In this document: positions 6,812-15,584 of the stretch, piece after piece
Position numbering within the stretch: the first letter of the stretch is position 1
How the letters are laid out: every line of letters starts with the position of its first letter
Assembly: GCF_003205615.1 (NCBI RefSeq)
Contig: NZ_PYBV01000005.1
Location: forward strand, 403,506-467,505
Source: Micromonospora arborensis
GTDB lineage: Bacteria > Actinomycetota > Actinomycetes > Mycobacteriales > Micromonosporaceae
Length of the DNA: 64,000 bases
Reading direction: 5' to 3'
Made by a program: the position numbers and the translations under genes
The notes under the pieces: model-generated
Database searches by the model: none
What the model was told of the DNA's origin: nothing
What the model saw: only the letters and a program-made list of their open reading frames with translations

Positions 6812-7993
6812 GTGAGCGTCCCGCAACCCCCTGAGCCGATCCCGGGCGCCCGCCTGCTCTTCTCCCTGGATCCGGCGGTCAGCCATCTCAACCACGGCTC
6901 GTTCGGCGCGGTCCCGATCGGAGTGCAGCGGGCCCAGCAGCGGCTGCGCGACGAGATGGAGGCCAATCCCCTGCGTTTCTTCACCCAGGGGCTGGTCGAC
7001 CGGATCGCGCACACCCGCCGGCACCTCGCCGGGTTCCTGGGTGCCGAACCCGACGGCAGCGCCCTGGTGGGCAACACCACCACCGGCGTCGCCGTGGTGC
7101 TGCAGTCGCTGGGGCTGCAAGCCGGTGACGAGGTGCTCAGCACCGACCACGGGTACGGAGCGGTGAGCCTGGCCATCCAGCGTGAGTGCCGTCGCACGGG
7201 AGCGGTCAGCCGCGTCCTGCCGATCCCACTGGCCGCCAGCGACGAGCAGATCGTGCAGACCATCCGCGCCGGCCTGCGCCCCGGACGGACCCGGTTGCTC
7301 GTCGTCGACCAGCTCACCTCGGCCACCGCGAAGCTCTTTCCGGCCGCCGCCATCGTCGGGGTGGCCCGCGAACACGGCGTGCCGGTACTGGTGGACGCCG
7401 CGCACGCCCCGGGGATGCTGGGCACGACGGTGAGCAGCATCGGCGCCGAGTTCTGGGTTGGCAACCTGCACAAGTGGGCGTACGCGCCGCGCGGAACCGC
7501 CCTGCTGGCGGTGGCGCCGCAGTGGCGGGACCGGATCGACCCGCTGGTGGTCTCCTGGGAGCAGGACTCGGGTTTCCCGGCCCGGATCGAGTGGCAGGCG
7601 ACTCTCGACTACACGTCCTGGCTGGCCGCCCCGGCGGGGCTGTTCACGCTGCGCAGCCTCGGCGTCGACCGGGTGCGGGCGCACAATGCCGCGCTCGCCG
7701 CGTACGGCCAGCGGGTGGTGGGGGACGCATTGGGGGTGCCCCCCGGCCACCTGCCCGACCCGGGCGGGCCGGGGGTGGCTCTGCGCCTCATCCCGCTGCC
7801 GGCGGGGACGGCCACCAGCGTCGACGCGGCGCGGGCGTTGCAGGCGCGGATCGGCGAGCGGCTCGCCGCCGAGGTCGCGGTGATGAGCTGGAACGGCCGG
7901 GGGTGGCTCCGGCTTGGCGGGCAGGTCTACAACACCGCCGACGAGTACGAACGGCTGGCCGTGCGGCTGCCGGCGCTGCTCGCCCAGCGCTGA
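6812..7993 (+). CDS. Aminotransferase class V family PLP enzyme (isopenicillin-N-epimerase-like)
   Basis: This 393-residue fold-type I PLP enzyme starts with the LNHGSFGAVP motif typical of isopenicillin N epimerase-like and cysteine desulfurase-like proteins. It carries the cofactor aspartate and histidine in VDAAHAPG and the Schiff-base lysine in GNLHKWAYAPRGTALL. The substrate is not predictable from sequence; members include epimerases, desulfurases and sulfoxide lyases. GTG 6812 is preferred because the protein family begins near this residue; the ribosome site is weak. The 3' end overlaps, on the opposite strand, the tail of the M23 peptidase frame. Confidence 0.85.
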   Translation: MSVPQPPEPIPGARLLFSLDPAVSHLNHGSFGAVPIGVQRAQQRLRDEMEANPLRFFTQGLVDRIAHTRRHLAGFLGAEPDGSALVGNTTTGVAVVLQSLGLQAGDEVLSTDHGYGAVSLAIQRECRRTGAVSRVLPIPLAASDEQIVQTIRAGLRPGRTRLLVVDQLTSATAKLFPAAAIVGVAREHGVPVLVDAAHAPGMLGTTVSSIGAEFWVGNLHKWAYAPRGTALLAVAPQWRDRIDPLVVSWEQDSGFPARIEWQATLDYTSWLAAPAGLFTLRSLGVDRVRAHNAALAAYGQRVVGDALGVPPGHLPDPGGPGVALRLIPLPAGTATSVDAARALQARIGERLAAEVAVMSWNGRGWLRLGGQVYNTADEYERLAVRLPALLAQR

Positions 7994-8645
7994 CACCACC
8001 GACGCTGACGCTGGCCCCGTCGAGCGGGAACAGTCGCACCGCACCGAGGCCGAGCAGGGCCAGGGGGTCCAGATATTCCGTGCCCCGGCGCAGGCCCCAG
8101 TGCAGGCACGTTTCGGCCGGACAGCCCGGGTGCCCGGGCAGCAGCTCGCCCAGCGGCGCACCGGCGGCGACCGCCTGGCCGGCGTGTACGGCTGGTCGGA
8201 CCGGCTCGTGGGTGGTCCGCAGCCCGTCGGCGTGCCCCACGGTGATCACCGGTCGGCCGGCCACCTCGCCGGCGAACAGCACGGTGCCAGGCCCGGCGCT
8301 GCGGATCACCGCTCCGGCCGGGGCGGCCAGGTCGACGCCCCGGTGCCCGGCCAGCCACGGCCGGGGCGGCGGGTCGAACCGGCGCACCGGACGAGGCGGC
8401 CCGTCGACCGGCCAGCGGAACCGGCCCGGCCCGACGCCCGCAGCGGCAGGCACCGGCACCGGGACAGCCGCCGAGACGCCCAGCGCGACAGCCACCGGCA
8501 GGGCCCTCGACGGTGGGCGGCCGGGCACCGCCGCGACCAGGACGGCCAGTCCGCAGAGCAGAACGGTCAGCGCGAGTGGGAACGCGGCGCAGAGCAGCAC
8601 GGTGTGGCCGATGGAGCCGGTACGCGGGGCGGGTGGCGGTGTCAT
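7788..8645 (-). CDS. M23 family metallopeptidase, membrane-anchored
   Basis: LytM/M23 enzymes cut peptidoglycan cross-bridges or activate amidases outside the membrane. The 285-residue product has a hydrophobic segment at about 14-40, a Pro/Ala-rich stretch, and an M23 domain at about 95-200 with H101 and D105 (GHRGVDLAAP) and H182 (HWGLRRG) as zinc ligands. ATG 8645 is preceded by GAGG. The catalytic domain ends well before the stop. The last ~68 residues (RTRRRCCRPARQ onward) are low-complexity and lie antisense to the end of the aminotransferase gene, so the natural stop may have been lost or a frameshift exists. Confidence 0.8.
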   Translation of the reverse strand: MTPPPAPRTGSIGHTVLLCAAFPLALTVLLCGLAVLVAAVPGRPPSRALPVAVALGVSAAVPVPVPAAAGVGPGRFRWPVDGPPRPVRRFDPPPRPWLAGHRGVDLAAPAGAVIRSAGPGTVLFAGEVAGRPVITVGHADGLRTTHEPVRPAVHAGQAVAAGAPLGELLPGHPGCPAETCLHWGLRRGTEYLDPLALLGLGAVRLFPLDGASVSVGGVSAGRAAPAAARPAVRTRRRCCRPARQAGATPGRSSSSPRPRRRAARRSAPATPAPRRRWWPSPPAAG

Positions 8646-8856
8646 GACGGCAGCCTCGTGCCGGGGCCGGGTCGTCCGCGATCCCGGCCGACCCGGCTGT
8701 GGACAATCGGAGGTGCTGTGGACGACCACCAAGAGCGTCGATGATCTGCTATGCGCGCGGGCCGGGGGTGCTGCCCGGGCCGTGTTCGGGCCGCCACCGA
8801 GGGCCTAGGCTGGGCCGCGTACGGCGGGTGCCGCCGTTTGGACCGGGGAGGCCCGC

Positions 8857-9999
8857 ATGACCACTCTCGATGACCGGACGCCGGCCCCCCAGGGGCCGAC
8901 GGTGGCCGAGGTGAGTGACCCGTCCCGGCTCGCGGAGCCGGACGAGGCGATCAGCGCCGAGGAGTTGCAGCTCGCCGCCCGCAACCACGGCATCCCGTTG
9001 GAGGCGCTGCGCTACGACGTCACCCCCGCCGGGCTGCACTACCTGCTGATCCACTACGACATCCCGGAGGTCGACGCGGCGACGCACGCGCTGACCATCG
9101 GCGGCGCGGTGGACCGGCCGCTGACGGTGACGCTTGACGAGCTGCGCGAGCGGCCGCGGGTCACCCACCAGGTGACCCTGGAGTGCGCGGGCAACGGTCG
9201 GGCCCTGCTGCACCCCCGGCCGGTGAGCCAGCCCTGGCTGGTCGAGGCCGTCGGTAACGCCGAGTGGACCGGCACCCCACTGGCGCCGTTGCTGCGCGAG
9301 GCGGGCCTCGGGCCGGACGCGGTGGACGTGGTCTTCACCGGCGCCGATCACGGGGTCGAGCGCGGGGTCGAGCAGGACTACCAGCGGGCGCTGCCGGTCG
9401 CCGACGCGCTGCGCGAGGAGGTGCTGCTGGCGTACGAGATGAACGGTGCTCCCCTGCTGCCGCAGCACGGCGCCCCGCTGCGGCTGATCGTGCCGGGCTG
9501 GTACGGCATGGCGCACGTGAAGTGGCTCCGCTCCATCGAGGTCCGCACCGAGCCGTTCGAGGGCTACCAGAACGCGGTGGCCTACCGGGTGCGCCGGGAC
9601 GCCGACGACCCGGGCGTGCCGGTCACCCGGATCGAGCCGCGGGCGCTGGTCCGACCGCCCGGTTTTCCGGACTTCATGTCCCGTCGCCGGGTGGTGCGGC
9701 CCGGGCCGTGCACCCTGGATGGTCGGGCCTGGTCGGGGCACGCGCCGGTGGTCGCCGTGGAGGTGACCACCGACGGCGGGGAGACCTGGACCCCGGCCGA
9801 GCTGGACCCGGCCGGCGGCGGTGATTTCGCCTGGCGGCGCTGGCGACACGAGTGGGTCGCGACGCCCGGCCGGTACGTGCTCGGCGCGCGGGCGACCGAC
9901 GCGTCCGGGCGGACCCAGCCGGTCGAGCAACCGTGGAACCGTGGCGGGTTCGCCAACAACCTGGTGCAGCGGGTCGAGGTCGTGGTGCCGGCCGAGTGA
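8857..9999 (+). CDS. Molybdopterin-dependent oxidoreductase, sulfite oxidase family
   Basis: The 380-residue protein has the sulfite oxidase Moco-binding fold (about 40-220) with the Mo-ligating cysteine C110 in LECAGNGR, then the Ig-like Moco oxidoreductase dimerisation domain (about 250-375; VEVTTDGGETW, WNRGGFANN). Family members oxidise sulfite or reduce oxidised substrates in the periplasm or cytoplasm. No signal peptide or Tat motif is seen, so a cytoplasmic enzyme is likely and the substrate is open. ATG 8857 has GGGGAGG seven bases upstream. It stands alone, divergent from the M23 gene and convergent with DUF2469. Confidence 0.88.
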   Translation: MTTLDDRTPAPQGPTVAEVSDPSRLAEPDEAISAEELQLAARNHGIPLEALRYDVTPAGLHYLLIHYDIPEVDAATHALTIGGAVDRPLTVTLDELRERPRVTHQVTLECAGNGRALLHPRPVSQPWLVEAVGNAEWTGTPLAPLLREAGLGPDAVDVVFTGADHGVERGVEQDYQRALPVADALREEVLLAYEMNGAPLLPQHGAPLRLIVPGWYGMAHVKWLRSIEVRTEPFEGYQNAVAYRVRRDADDPGVPVTRIEPRALVRPPGFPDFMSRRRVVRPGPCTLDGRAWSGHAPVVAVEVTTDGGETWTPAELDPAGGGDFAWRRWRHEWVATPGRYVLGARATDASGRTQPVEQPWNRGGFANNLVQRVEVVVPAE

Positions 10000-10045
10000 T
10001 CGGCGGTACGTGCTACGCCACGGGCCGGGCCGTGGCTCGGCCGGC

Positions 10046-10070
10046 CGCCACGGGTGGGGGGCCCGTGGCG
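10046..10070. terminator. Hairpin between convergent genes
   Basis: CGCCACGGG (10046-10054) pairs with CCCGTGGCG (10062-10070) around a G-rich 7-nt loop. It lies 47 bp after the oxidoreductase stop and 26 bp beyond the DUF2469 stop on the other strand, so it can end both transcripts. Confidence 0.6.
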
Positions 10071-10095
10071 CGGCCGGGCGACACGGGGTGTGCGG

Positions 10096-10419
10096 TCAGC
10101 CGCCGAAGCCGGAGTCGGCGGGCAGCGAGATGTCGGGCTTTTCCAGCTCCTCGACGTTGACGTCCTTGAAGGTCATCACCCGGACGTTCTTCACGAAGCG
10201 GGCCGGACGGTACATGTCCCAAACCCAGGCGTCGTGCATCTCGACCTCGAAGTAGACCTCGCCGTCGGAGTTGCGCACGTGCAGGTCGACCTGGTTGGCC
10301 AGGTAGAACCGACGTTCCGTCTCCACCACATACGAGAATTGGCGGACAATGTCGCGGTACTCCCGGTAGAGCTGCAGCTCCATCTCGGTCTCGTACTTCT
10401 CGAGATCTTCCGCGCTCAT
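10096..10419 (-). CDS. DUF2469 protein
   Basis: This 107-residue protein (MSAEDLEKYETEMELQLYRE at the start, FVKNVRVMTFKDVNVEELEK near the end) is the actinobacteria-wide DUF2469 family, always found after rnhB. Its function is unknown. It is acidic, soluble and has no motif suggesting catalysis. ATG 10419 overlaps the rnhB stop by 4 nt (ATGA), so it is translationally coupled to rnhB. Confidence 0.93.
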   Translation of the reverse strand: MSAEDLEKYETEMELQLYREYRDIVRQFSYVVETERRFYLANQVDLHVRNSDGEVYFEVEMHDAWVWDMYRPARFVKNVRVMTFKDVNVEELEKPDISLPADSGFGG

Positions 10420-11228
10420 CGCACTCCGCCTTCCATGGCCACATCTTCCCCCACCGGCGTCTGAGGCCGAGGCTGCTCGCCCAACGCCACGCCGACGGTA
10501 CCCCCTGACGCCCCGGAGCGCTCCATCGGCTCTTCCGGGCCGTGGCCGCCGGGCCGTCGGGCACGCGGCGGCCGGCCGTCGCGGCCGGAGACCGCGGCGA
10601 CATTGACGTACGAGAACCGGTGCTCCCGGCACGGCCCGTGCTCGCGCAGCGCGGCGGAGTGCTCCGGGGTGATGTAACCCTTGTGCTCGGCGAAGCCGTA
10701 CGCCGGGAACACCCCGTCCATCTCCACCATGATCCGGTCTCGGGTGACCTTGGCGAGCACGCTGGCTGCCGCCACGCACGCGGCCACCCGGTCGCCCTTC
10801 CACACCGCCAGCCCCGGCACCCCCAGGCCGTCGACGCCGAAGCCGTCGGTCAGCACGTACTCCGGTCGCGTGGTGAGCGAGGCGAGTGCCCGGCGCATCG
10901 CGGCCAGGTTGCACACGTGCAGCCCGCGGGCGTCGACCTCCTCGGCGGGGATGACCACCACGGCGTACGCGAGGGCCCGGTCCACGACCTCCGCGTACAC
11001 CCGTTCCCGACTGGCGGGGGTGAGCAACTTCGAGTCGGCCAGGCCTTCGATCTCACCGCGCCGACCTTCGGGCAGCACCGCGGCGGCGGCGACCAGCGGG
11101 CCGGCACAGGCGCCGCGGCCCGCCTCGTCGGCGCCGGCGACGTGCCGGAAGCCGCGCCGCTGCAGCGCCCGTTCCAGGGCGTACAGCCCGGCCTCACGGC
11201 GCACGACGGTACGCGGCGGGGTCAGCAC
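10416..11228 (-). CDS. rnhB: Ribonuclease HII
   Basis: RNase HII cleaves RNA in RNA-DNA hybrids and excises single ribonucleotides. The 270-residue protein shows the catalytic DEDD set: GADEAGRGACAGPL (D, E), YVLTDGFG (D) and VTRDRIM (D), with ASVLAKVTRDR as the family signature. The C-terminal ~50 residues are a disordered, Pro/Gly-rich tail. The GTG at 11228 was chosen because it sits inside the end of the NUDIX gene (7-nt overlap, GTGCTGA), a usual coupling arrangement, and the RNase fold begins soon after. Confidence 0.93.
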   Translation of the reverse strand: MLTPPRTVVRREAGLYALERALQRRGFRHVAGADEAGRGACAGPLVAAAAVLPEGRRGEIEGLADSKLLTPASRERVYAEVVDRALAYAVVVIPAEEVDARGLHVCNLAAMRRALASLTTRPEYVLTDGFGVDGLGVPGLAVWKGDRVAACVAAASVLAKVTRDRIMVEMDGVFPAYGFAEHKGYITPEHSAALREHGPCREHRFSYVNVAAVSGRDGRPPRARRPGGHGPEEPMERSGASGGTVGVALGEQPRPQTPVGEDVAMEGGVR

Positions 11229-11761
11229 GACGACTCGTCCAGGTCGGCGGCGGTCGACTGCTCCAGCCGGGTCAGCAAGGCGGGCAACTCCGGTGGGTAG
11301 AACCGGTCGCCGCTGGCCACCAACTCGGCGGGAAGCCACCAGCGGTGGCCGACGATGCTGCGCTGCTCGATGGCGTCGAAACCTGCCGTGTCCACCTGCC
11401 AGGACTGCACCCGGAGGAGGAAGAAGTCCTGCTCCTGGCGGTACCACGTGCCGTCGAACGAAAACTCGGTCGTGTCGGACCAGACCGGCTCGCCCAGCTC
11501 GGCCGGGTCGAGCCGCAGCCCGGTCTCCTCGGCCAACTCTCGGGCCGCGCCCACCACCGGGGACTCCCCCGGGTCGAGCCCGCCGCCCGGGGTGAACCAG
11601 TAGCGGTGCCCGGGCCGAGCCGGGTCGAGGCCCTCGAACAGCAGAACCTGGCCGGCCGCGTCGACGAGCAGCACGCGGGCCGCGCGTCGAGGGGTGTAGA
11701 CACGGTCGGCACTGTTCGCGCCTGCGGGGCTCGCAAGCTCACTCCTCGCGCTCACGGTCAC
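11222..11761 (-). CDS. NUDIX hydrolase
   Basis: The 179-residue protein carries the full Nudix box, GGLDPGESPVVGAARELAEE then TGL, preceded by YWFTPGG. Nudix enzymes hydrolyse nucleoside diphosphates linked to other groups; the substrate cannot be read from the sequence. GTG 11761 (or GTG 11755) gives a protein whose first ~20 residues (VSARSELASPAGANSADR) look unrelated to the fold and may come from an inserted repeat. A later start near YTPRRAARVLLV would also leave the domain whole. It lies between lepB and rnhB in the leftward operon. Confidence 0.85.
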   Translation of the reverse strand: MTVSARSELASPAGANSADRVYTPRRAARVLLVDAAGQVLLFEGLDPARPGHRYWFTPGGGLDPGESPVVGAARELAEETGLRLDPAELGEPVWSDTTEFSFDGTWYRQEQDFFLLRVQSWQVDTAGFDAIEQRSIVGHRWWLPAELVASGDRFYPPELPALLTRLEQSTAADLDESSC

Positions 11762-11808
11762 CGCCCCAGCCTGCCAGACCGACGGCGGATCGCCCACGCC
11801 CCGTCGGT

Positions 11809-12444
11809 CTACGGCTTGGGAATGCCGTCGAACTGATCGGGCACCGTCAGCCAGGTGGCCCGACTGACCGGCCAGAAGACGGTGAACGCCCGCCCGACCA
11901 CGTCGTCCTCGGGGATCGTGGCCTCGGTGATGTTCTGCCCGGACTGCTGCCAGTGCTCCAGCGAGTCGCCAGAGGCGGAGCGGTGGTCGCCCATGACCCA
12001 CAGTCGGCCCTTCGGCACGGTGATGTCGAACTCCTGGTCGGCCGGCTTGTCGCGGATCCCGTTCATCGAGAAGATGTACGGCTCGTCCAGCGACTTGCCG
12101 TTGATCATCAGCCGTTCCTCCGGGTCGCAGCAGACCACGTGGTCGCCGGGGACGCCGATCACCCGCTTGATGAAGTCCTCACCCTTGGGGTTGCCACTCC
12201 ACTCGATCGGAGCCTTGAAAACGATCACCTCGCCGCGGTGCGGCGATCGGAAGTCGTAGACCAGCTTGTTGACCAGCACCCGGTCATCGATCTTGAGAGT
12301 GTTCTCCATGGACGGGGAGGGGATGAAGAAGGTCTGCAGCACAAAGGCGCGGACCAGCACCGCGACCAGGATCGCCACACCCAGCAGGATCGGCAGTTCC
12401 TTCCAGAAGGAGCTGCGCGGCTTGTCGGTCTGCTCGTCAATCAC
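11809..12444 (-). CDS. lepB: Signal peptidase I (second copy)
   Basis: Type I signal peptidase releases secreted proteins from the membrane. The 211-residue protein has one N-terminal transmembrane segment (about 17-40), catalytic Ser45 in IPSPSMENTL and general base Lys93 in DFIKRVIGVPGD, plus the conserved WVMGDHRSASGDS box. It starts with GTG at 12444, 10 bp after the stop of the upstream lepB paralogue. Actinobacteria often carry several paralogues side by side with partly different substrates. Confidence 0.93.
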   Translation of the reverse strand: MIDEQTDKPRSSFWKELPILLGVAILVAVLVRAFVLQTFFIPSPSMENTLKIDDRVLVNKLVYDFRSPHRGEVIVFKAPIEWSGNPKGEDFIKRVIGVPGDHVVCCDPEERLMINGKSLDEPYIFSMNGIRDKPADQEFDITVPKGRLWVMGDHRSASGDSLEHWQQSGQNITEATIPEDDVVGRAFTVFWPVSRATWLTVPDQFDGIPKP

Positions 12445-12454
12445 GCCAAGGAGC

Positions 12455-13321
12455 CTACGTTGCCGAACTGGACGTCATCGTCCGGAACGCGCGGGAACCT
12501 CGTAGGGCGGCCGCCAACGGGAGAATCAGCAGCACACCGCCCTGTGGGGTTGGTCGCACCGGGGGCGCCCCGGAGGATGCCACGCCCGGATCGGACACGT
12601 CGTCGAAGGTCGACGGCACCGACAGCGAACTCCAGCGGGACGAGGGCCAGACCACCATGAAGGCCCGGCCGATCACGTTGTCGATCGGCACCGGGCCCTG
12701 GCAGCGCGCGTCCTGGGAGACCTCGCGATGATCGCCCATCACGAAGATCTGACCGGGCGGCACGACGACCTCGTCGAAGCGCCGGGAGCGGCACTCCGCG
12801 GGGTTGGGCGGCAGGTCCAGTGGAGAGTCCCGCAGGACGTACGGCTCGTCGAGCGGCGTGCCGTTCACGGTCACCCGACCCTGACTGTCGCAGCACTTGA
12901 CCCGGTCACCGGGCAGGCCGATCACCCGCTTGATGAAGTCCTTCTCACCGGGGCGGCTCACCCCGACCAGGTCGCCGACGGTACGGGTCAGCTTGCCGGC
13001 GAAGCCCGGCTCGGGCTGCTCGTCGACCTGCGGCGCCCAGCGGTCGGTGCCCCGGAAGACCACCACCTCGCCGCGTTCCGGGTCACGGACGTCGTAGACG
13101 ACCTTGTTGACCAGCACCCGGTCCCCGATGAGGAGGGTGTCCTCCATCGAGCCGGACGGGATGAAGAACGCCTGCAGCAGGAAGGTGCGGATCAGCACCG
13201 CGAGGCAGAACGCGACGACCAGCAGCAGCGGAAGCTCCTGCCAGAGGGGCATCTGCCGCCGGGTGCGGCGGGTCCGTCGACGCCACGGATCTACGGTGCC
13301 GTCCTCGTCAAGCGTCTGCAC
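12455..13321 (-). CDS. lepB: Signal peptidase I (first copy)
   Basis: This is a longer paralogue (288 residues) of the next gene, with a basic N-terminal cytoplasmic region, a transmembrane segment at about 30-53, catalytic Ser58 in IPSGSMEDTL, Lys131 in DFIKRVIGLPGD, and the VMGDHREVSQDAR box. An insert of about 25 residues (WAPQVDEQPEPGFAGKLTR) before the Lys motif distinguishes it. GTG 13321 is selected for GGGGAG six bases upstream; two earlier GTGs are in frame. The C-terminal ~40 residues after the last conserved block are hydrophobic and variable. It lies downstream of rplS in the same direction. Confidence 0.92.
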   Translation of the reverse strand: MQTLDEDGTVDPWRRRTRRTRRQMPLWQELPLLLVVAFCLAVLIRTFLLQAFFIPSGSMEDTLLIGDRVLVNKVVYDVRDPERGEVVVFRGTDRWAPQVDEQPEPGFAGKLTRTVGDLVGVSRPGEKDFIKRVIGLPGDRVKCCDSQGRVTVNGTPLDEPYVLRDSPLDLPPNPAECRSRRFDEVVVPPGQIFVMGDHREVSQDARCQGPVPIDNVIGRAFMVVWPSSRWSSLSVPSTFDDVSDPGVASSGAPPVRPTPQGGVLLILPLAAALRGSRAFRTMTSSSAT

Positions 13322-13505
13322 ACGCCACTCCCCGGTCCACAGAAACACCACCGCCCGGGAGCCTCGTCGAGGCTCCACGGGCGGTAGTGGACGGCTACCC
13401 GCCACAGGGGCGGGCCCGCCGCCTCGCTGCGCCCGTGACGACCAGGGTAGTGCGGTCTGGTCGTTACGGCATACGCGCAGGCCAGGCGGCGTGGCGAGCG
13501 GGGGG

Positions 13506-13862
13506 TCAGCTGGGCAGCTTCTCCCGCTTCTCCTTGATCTTGGCCTTCTTGCCGCGCAGCTCGCGCAGGTAGTAGAGCTTGGCGCGACGCACGTCACCGC
13601 GGGTCACGACCTCGATCCGGTCGATGCCCGGGCCGTTGAGCGGGTAGGTCCGCTCGACGCCGACACCGAAGCTGACCTTGCGGACCGAGAAGGTCTCGCG
13701 CAGACCGTCACCCTGGCGGCGGATCACGACGCCCTGGAAGATCTGGACACGGGACCGGTTGCCCTCGACGACGCGGGCGTGCACCTTGACGGTGTCACCG
13801 GCCCGGAAGTCGGGAAGGTCGGTCCGCTTCGACTGGGCGTCAAGGGCGTCCAGGATGTTCAT
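13506..13862 (-). CDS. rplS: 50S ribosomal protein L19
   Basis: The 118-residue protein matches L19 over its length: [46 protein letters not shown] and the C-terminal [21 protein letters not shown]19 sits at the 30S-50S interface. The start is ATG at 13862. The 143-bp gap to trmD, larger than any gap upstream in this operon, may hold its own promoter. Confidence 0.97.
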   Translation of the reverse strand: MNILDALDAQSKRTDLPDFRAGDTVKVHARVVEGNRSRVQIFQGVVIRRQGDGLRETFSVRKVSFGVGVERTYPLNGPGIDRIEVVTRGDVRRAKLYYLRELRGKKAKIKEKREKLPS

Positions 13863-14005
13863 CGCTGCGTCCTCGTAAGGCTCACGGCGCACCGTCACTC
13901 GGTGCGCGGGTGGGTGATTCTGATCCCCGGATGGTGGTCGGCGGGCCGACCCCGGTCGGGGATCCTCGCAGCCGCCCACGGGCGCGGACGGATGCGGCAA
14001 CCCCC

Positions 14006-14779
14006 CTACTTTGCCACATCCCCCGGGGGCCACTGAAATCCGGCCCGGTCCAGGGCCGCGATGTCCCGTTTGTCGAGCCGGTCGGTGGGCAGCGCGGCGA
14101 GCAGGTCCGGGCGCCGGGCGGCGGTCCGCAGCAGACCCTCCTCGCGCCGCCAGCGGGCGATCTTGCCGTGGTCGCCGGAGCGGAGCACCTCCGGCACGTC
14201 GTGCCCGCGCCAGCTCGGCGGCTTCGTGTAGATCGGAGCCTCCAGCAGCCCGTGGGCGTGCGACTCCTCGTCCAACGAGCCCGCGTTGCCCAGCACCCCC
14301 GGCAGCAGCCGGGTGACCGCCTCCAGCATCACCAGGACCGCGACCTCGCCGCCGAAGAGCACGTAGTCACCGAGCGAGACCTCGGTGACCGGCATCCGGG
14401 TGGCGGCGTGCGCCAGCACGCGTTGGTCGATTCCCTCGTAACGGCCGCAGGCGAAGAGCAGATGCGACTCGGCGGCCAACTCGTACGCCATGGCCTGGGT
14501 GAACGGCGCACCGGCCGGCGACGGCACCAGCAGCCGGGGCGGCGGGGCCTCGGCCGGCGCGAGGGCGTCCAACGCCTCGCCCCACGGCTCCGGGCGCATC
14601 ACCATCCCCGGCCCACCGCCATAGGGGGTGTCGTCGACCGTGCGGTGCACGTCGTGGGTCCAGGTCCGCAGGTCGTGCACGGCAAGCTGGAGTACGCCGT
14701 TGGCCCGCGCCCGCCCGATCAGTGACAGGTCCAGCGGGGCGAAGTACTCCGGAAAGATCGACACGACGTCGACGCGCAT
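14006..14779 (-). CDS. trmD: tRNA (guanine-N1-)-methyltransferase
   Basis: TrmD methylates G37 of tRNAs reading CNN and CGG codons and so prevents +1 frameshifting. The 257-residue SPOUT enzyme shows [12 protein letters not shown] at the start, [17 protein letters not shown], the trefoil-knot SAM site [11 protein letters not shown] and [16 protein letters not shown], and [11 protein letters not shown] 14779 lies 10 bp after the rimM stop. Confidence 0.96.
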   Translation of the reverse strand: MRVDVVSIFPEYFAPLDLSLIGRARANGVLQLAVHDLRTWTHDVHRTVDDTPYGGGPGMVMRPEPWGEALDALAPAEAPPPRLLVPSPAGAPFTQAMAYELAAESHLLFACGRYEGIDQRVLAHAATRMPVTEVSLGDYVLFGGEVAVLVMLEAVTRLLPGVLGNAGSLDEESHAHGLLEAPIYTKPPSWRGHDVPEVLRSGDHGKIARWRREEGLLRTAARRPDLLAALPTDRLDKRDIAALDRAGFQWPPGDVAK

Positions 14780-14789
14780 GGGGGTGGTC

Positions 14790-15350
14790 CTAAAGATCGA
14801 GCAGTCCGGCCGGCGGGTCGACGATCACCCGTCCACCGGCGAGGTCGACCTCCGGAACGATCGCCCGGACGAACGGGATCAACGCGGTACGCCCCTCGGG
14901 GCGTCGCAGCACCAGCAGGTCGGAGGAGGGTGCGTGGTCGATCCGGGCGACCTCGCCCAGCCGTTCGCCGGCCGGGGTCACCACGGCCAACCCGACCAGC
15001 TGGTGGTCGTGGAACTCCTCCGGGTCCTCCGGAGGCTCCACGTCGGCGCTGTCCACCACGAGCAGGGTCCCGCGCAACGCCTCGGCGGTGTTGCGGTCCA
15101 AGATTCCACCGAACGCGATCAGCACCCGGCCCTGGTGGAAGCGGGCTTCCTCGATGGTCAGCTCCGCCGGAACCCGGAACGGCACCCCGGCCTCGTCCGC
15201 CGTGGAGGGCGAGGGGGGCGTCGCCCCCGGCTCAGTGCGCAGCACTGTGCCGGGGGCGAACCGTGCTTCGGGCTCGTCGGTCCGCACTTCCACGGTTACC
15301 TCACCGCGGACACCGTGCGGCTTGCCGATCCTGCCGACGACGAGCTGCAT
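14790..15350 (-). CDS. rimM: Ribosome maturation factor RimM
   Basis: RimM assists assembly of the 30S head by binding S19. The 186-residue protein has the N-terminal RimM barrel ([19 protein letters not shown]) and the C-terminal PRC-barrel ([31 protein letters not shown]). ATG 15350 overlaps the last base of the KH-protein stop (TGATG). It is a member of the rpsP-KH-rimM-trmD operon. Confidence 0.95.
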   Translation of the reverse strand: MQLVVGRIGKPHGVRGEVTVEVRTDEPEARFAPGTVLRTEPGATPPSPSTADEAGVPFRVPAELTIEEARFHQGRVLIAFGGILDRNTAEALRGTLLVVDSADVEPPEDPEEFHDHQLVGLAVVTPAGERLGEVARIDHAPSSDLLVLRRPEGRTALIPFVRAIVPEVDLAGGRVIVDPPAGLLDL

Positions 15351-15583
15351 CAGTACGAGTCGACGATGTCGACGCGTACCCCGCGCCCGCCGATGGAGCC
15401 GATCACCTGGCGCAGCGCCTTGGCGGTCCGGCCGGACCGCCCGATCACAGTGCCGAGGTCCTCGGGGTGCACGCGGACTTCAAGCCGCTTGCCCCGACGG
15501 GAATCGACCATCCGCACCCGGACGTCGTCCGGGTGGTCGACGATGCCCTTGACCAGGTGCTCCAACGCCGGACGCAGAGGCAT
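15350..15583 (-). CDS. KH-domain RNA-binding protein (KhpA type)
   Basis: This 77-residue single KH domain carries the GxxG loop as VIGRSGRTAKALRQVI. It is the small RNA-binding protein always placed between rpsP and rimM in Gram-positive genomes, the KhpA family, implicated in cell-division and sRNA or mRNA binding. ATG 15583 is 1 bp after the rpsP stop. Confidence 0.93.
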   Translation of the reverse strand: MPLRPALEHLVKGIVDHPDDVRVRMVDSRRGKRLEVRVHPEDLGTVIGRSGRTAKALRQVIGSIGGRGVRVDIVDSY

Positions 15584-15584
15584 G

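Noticed and set aside
11809..13321. Two adjacent lepB genes as a recent duplication
   Set aside because: They differ by a ~25-residue insert and in much of their sequence, and paired signal peptidases are common in Actinobacteria, so this is an old paralogy.
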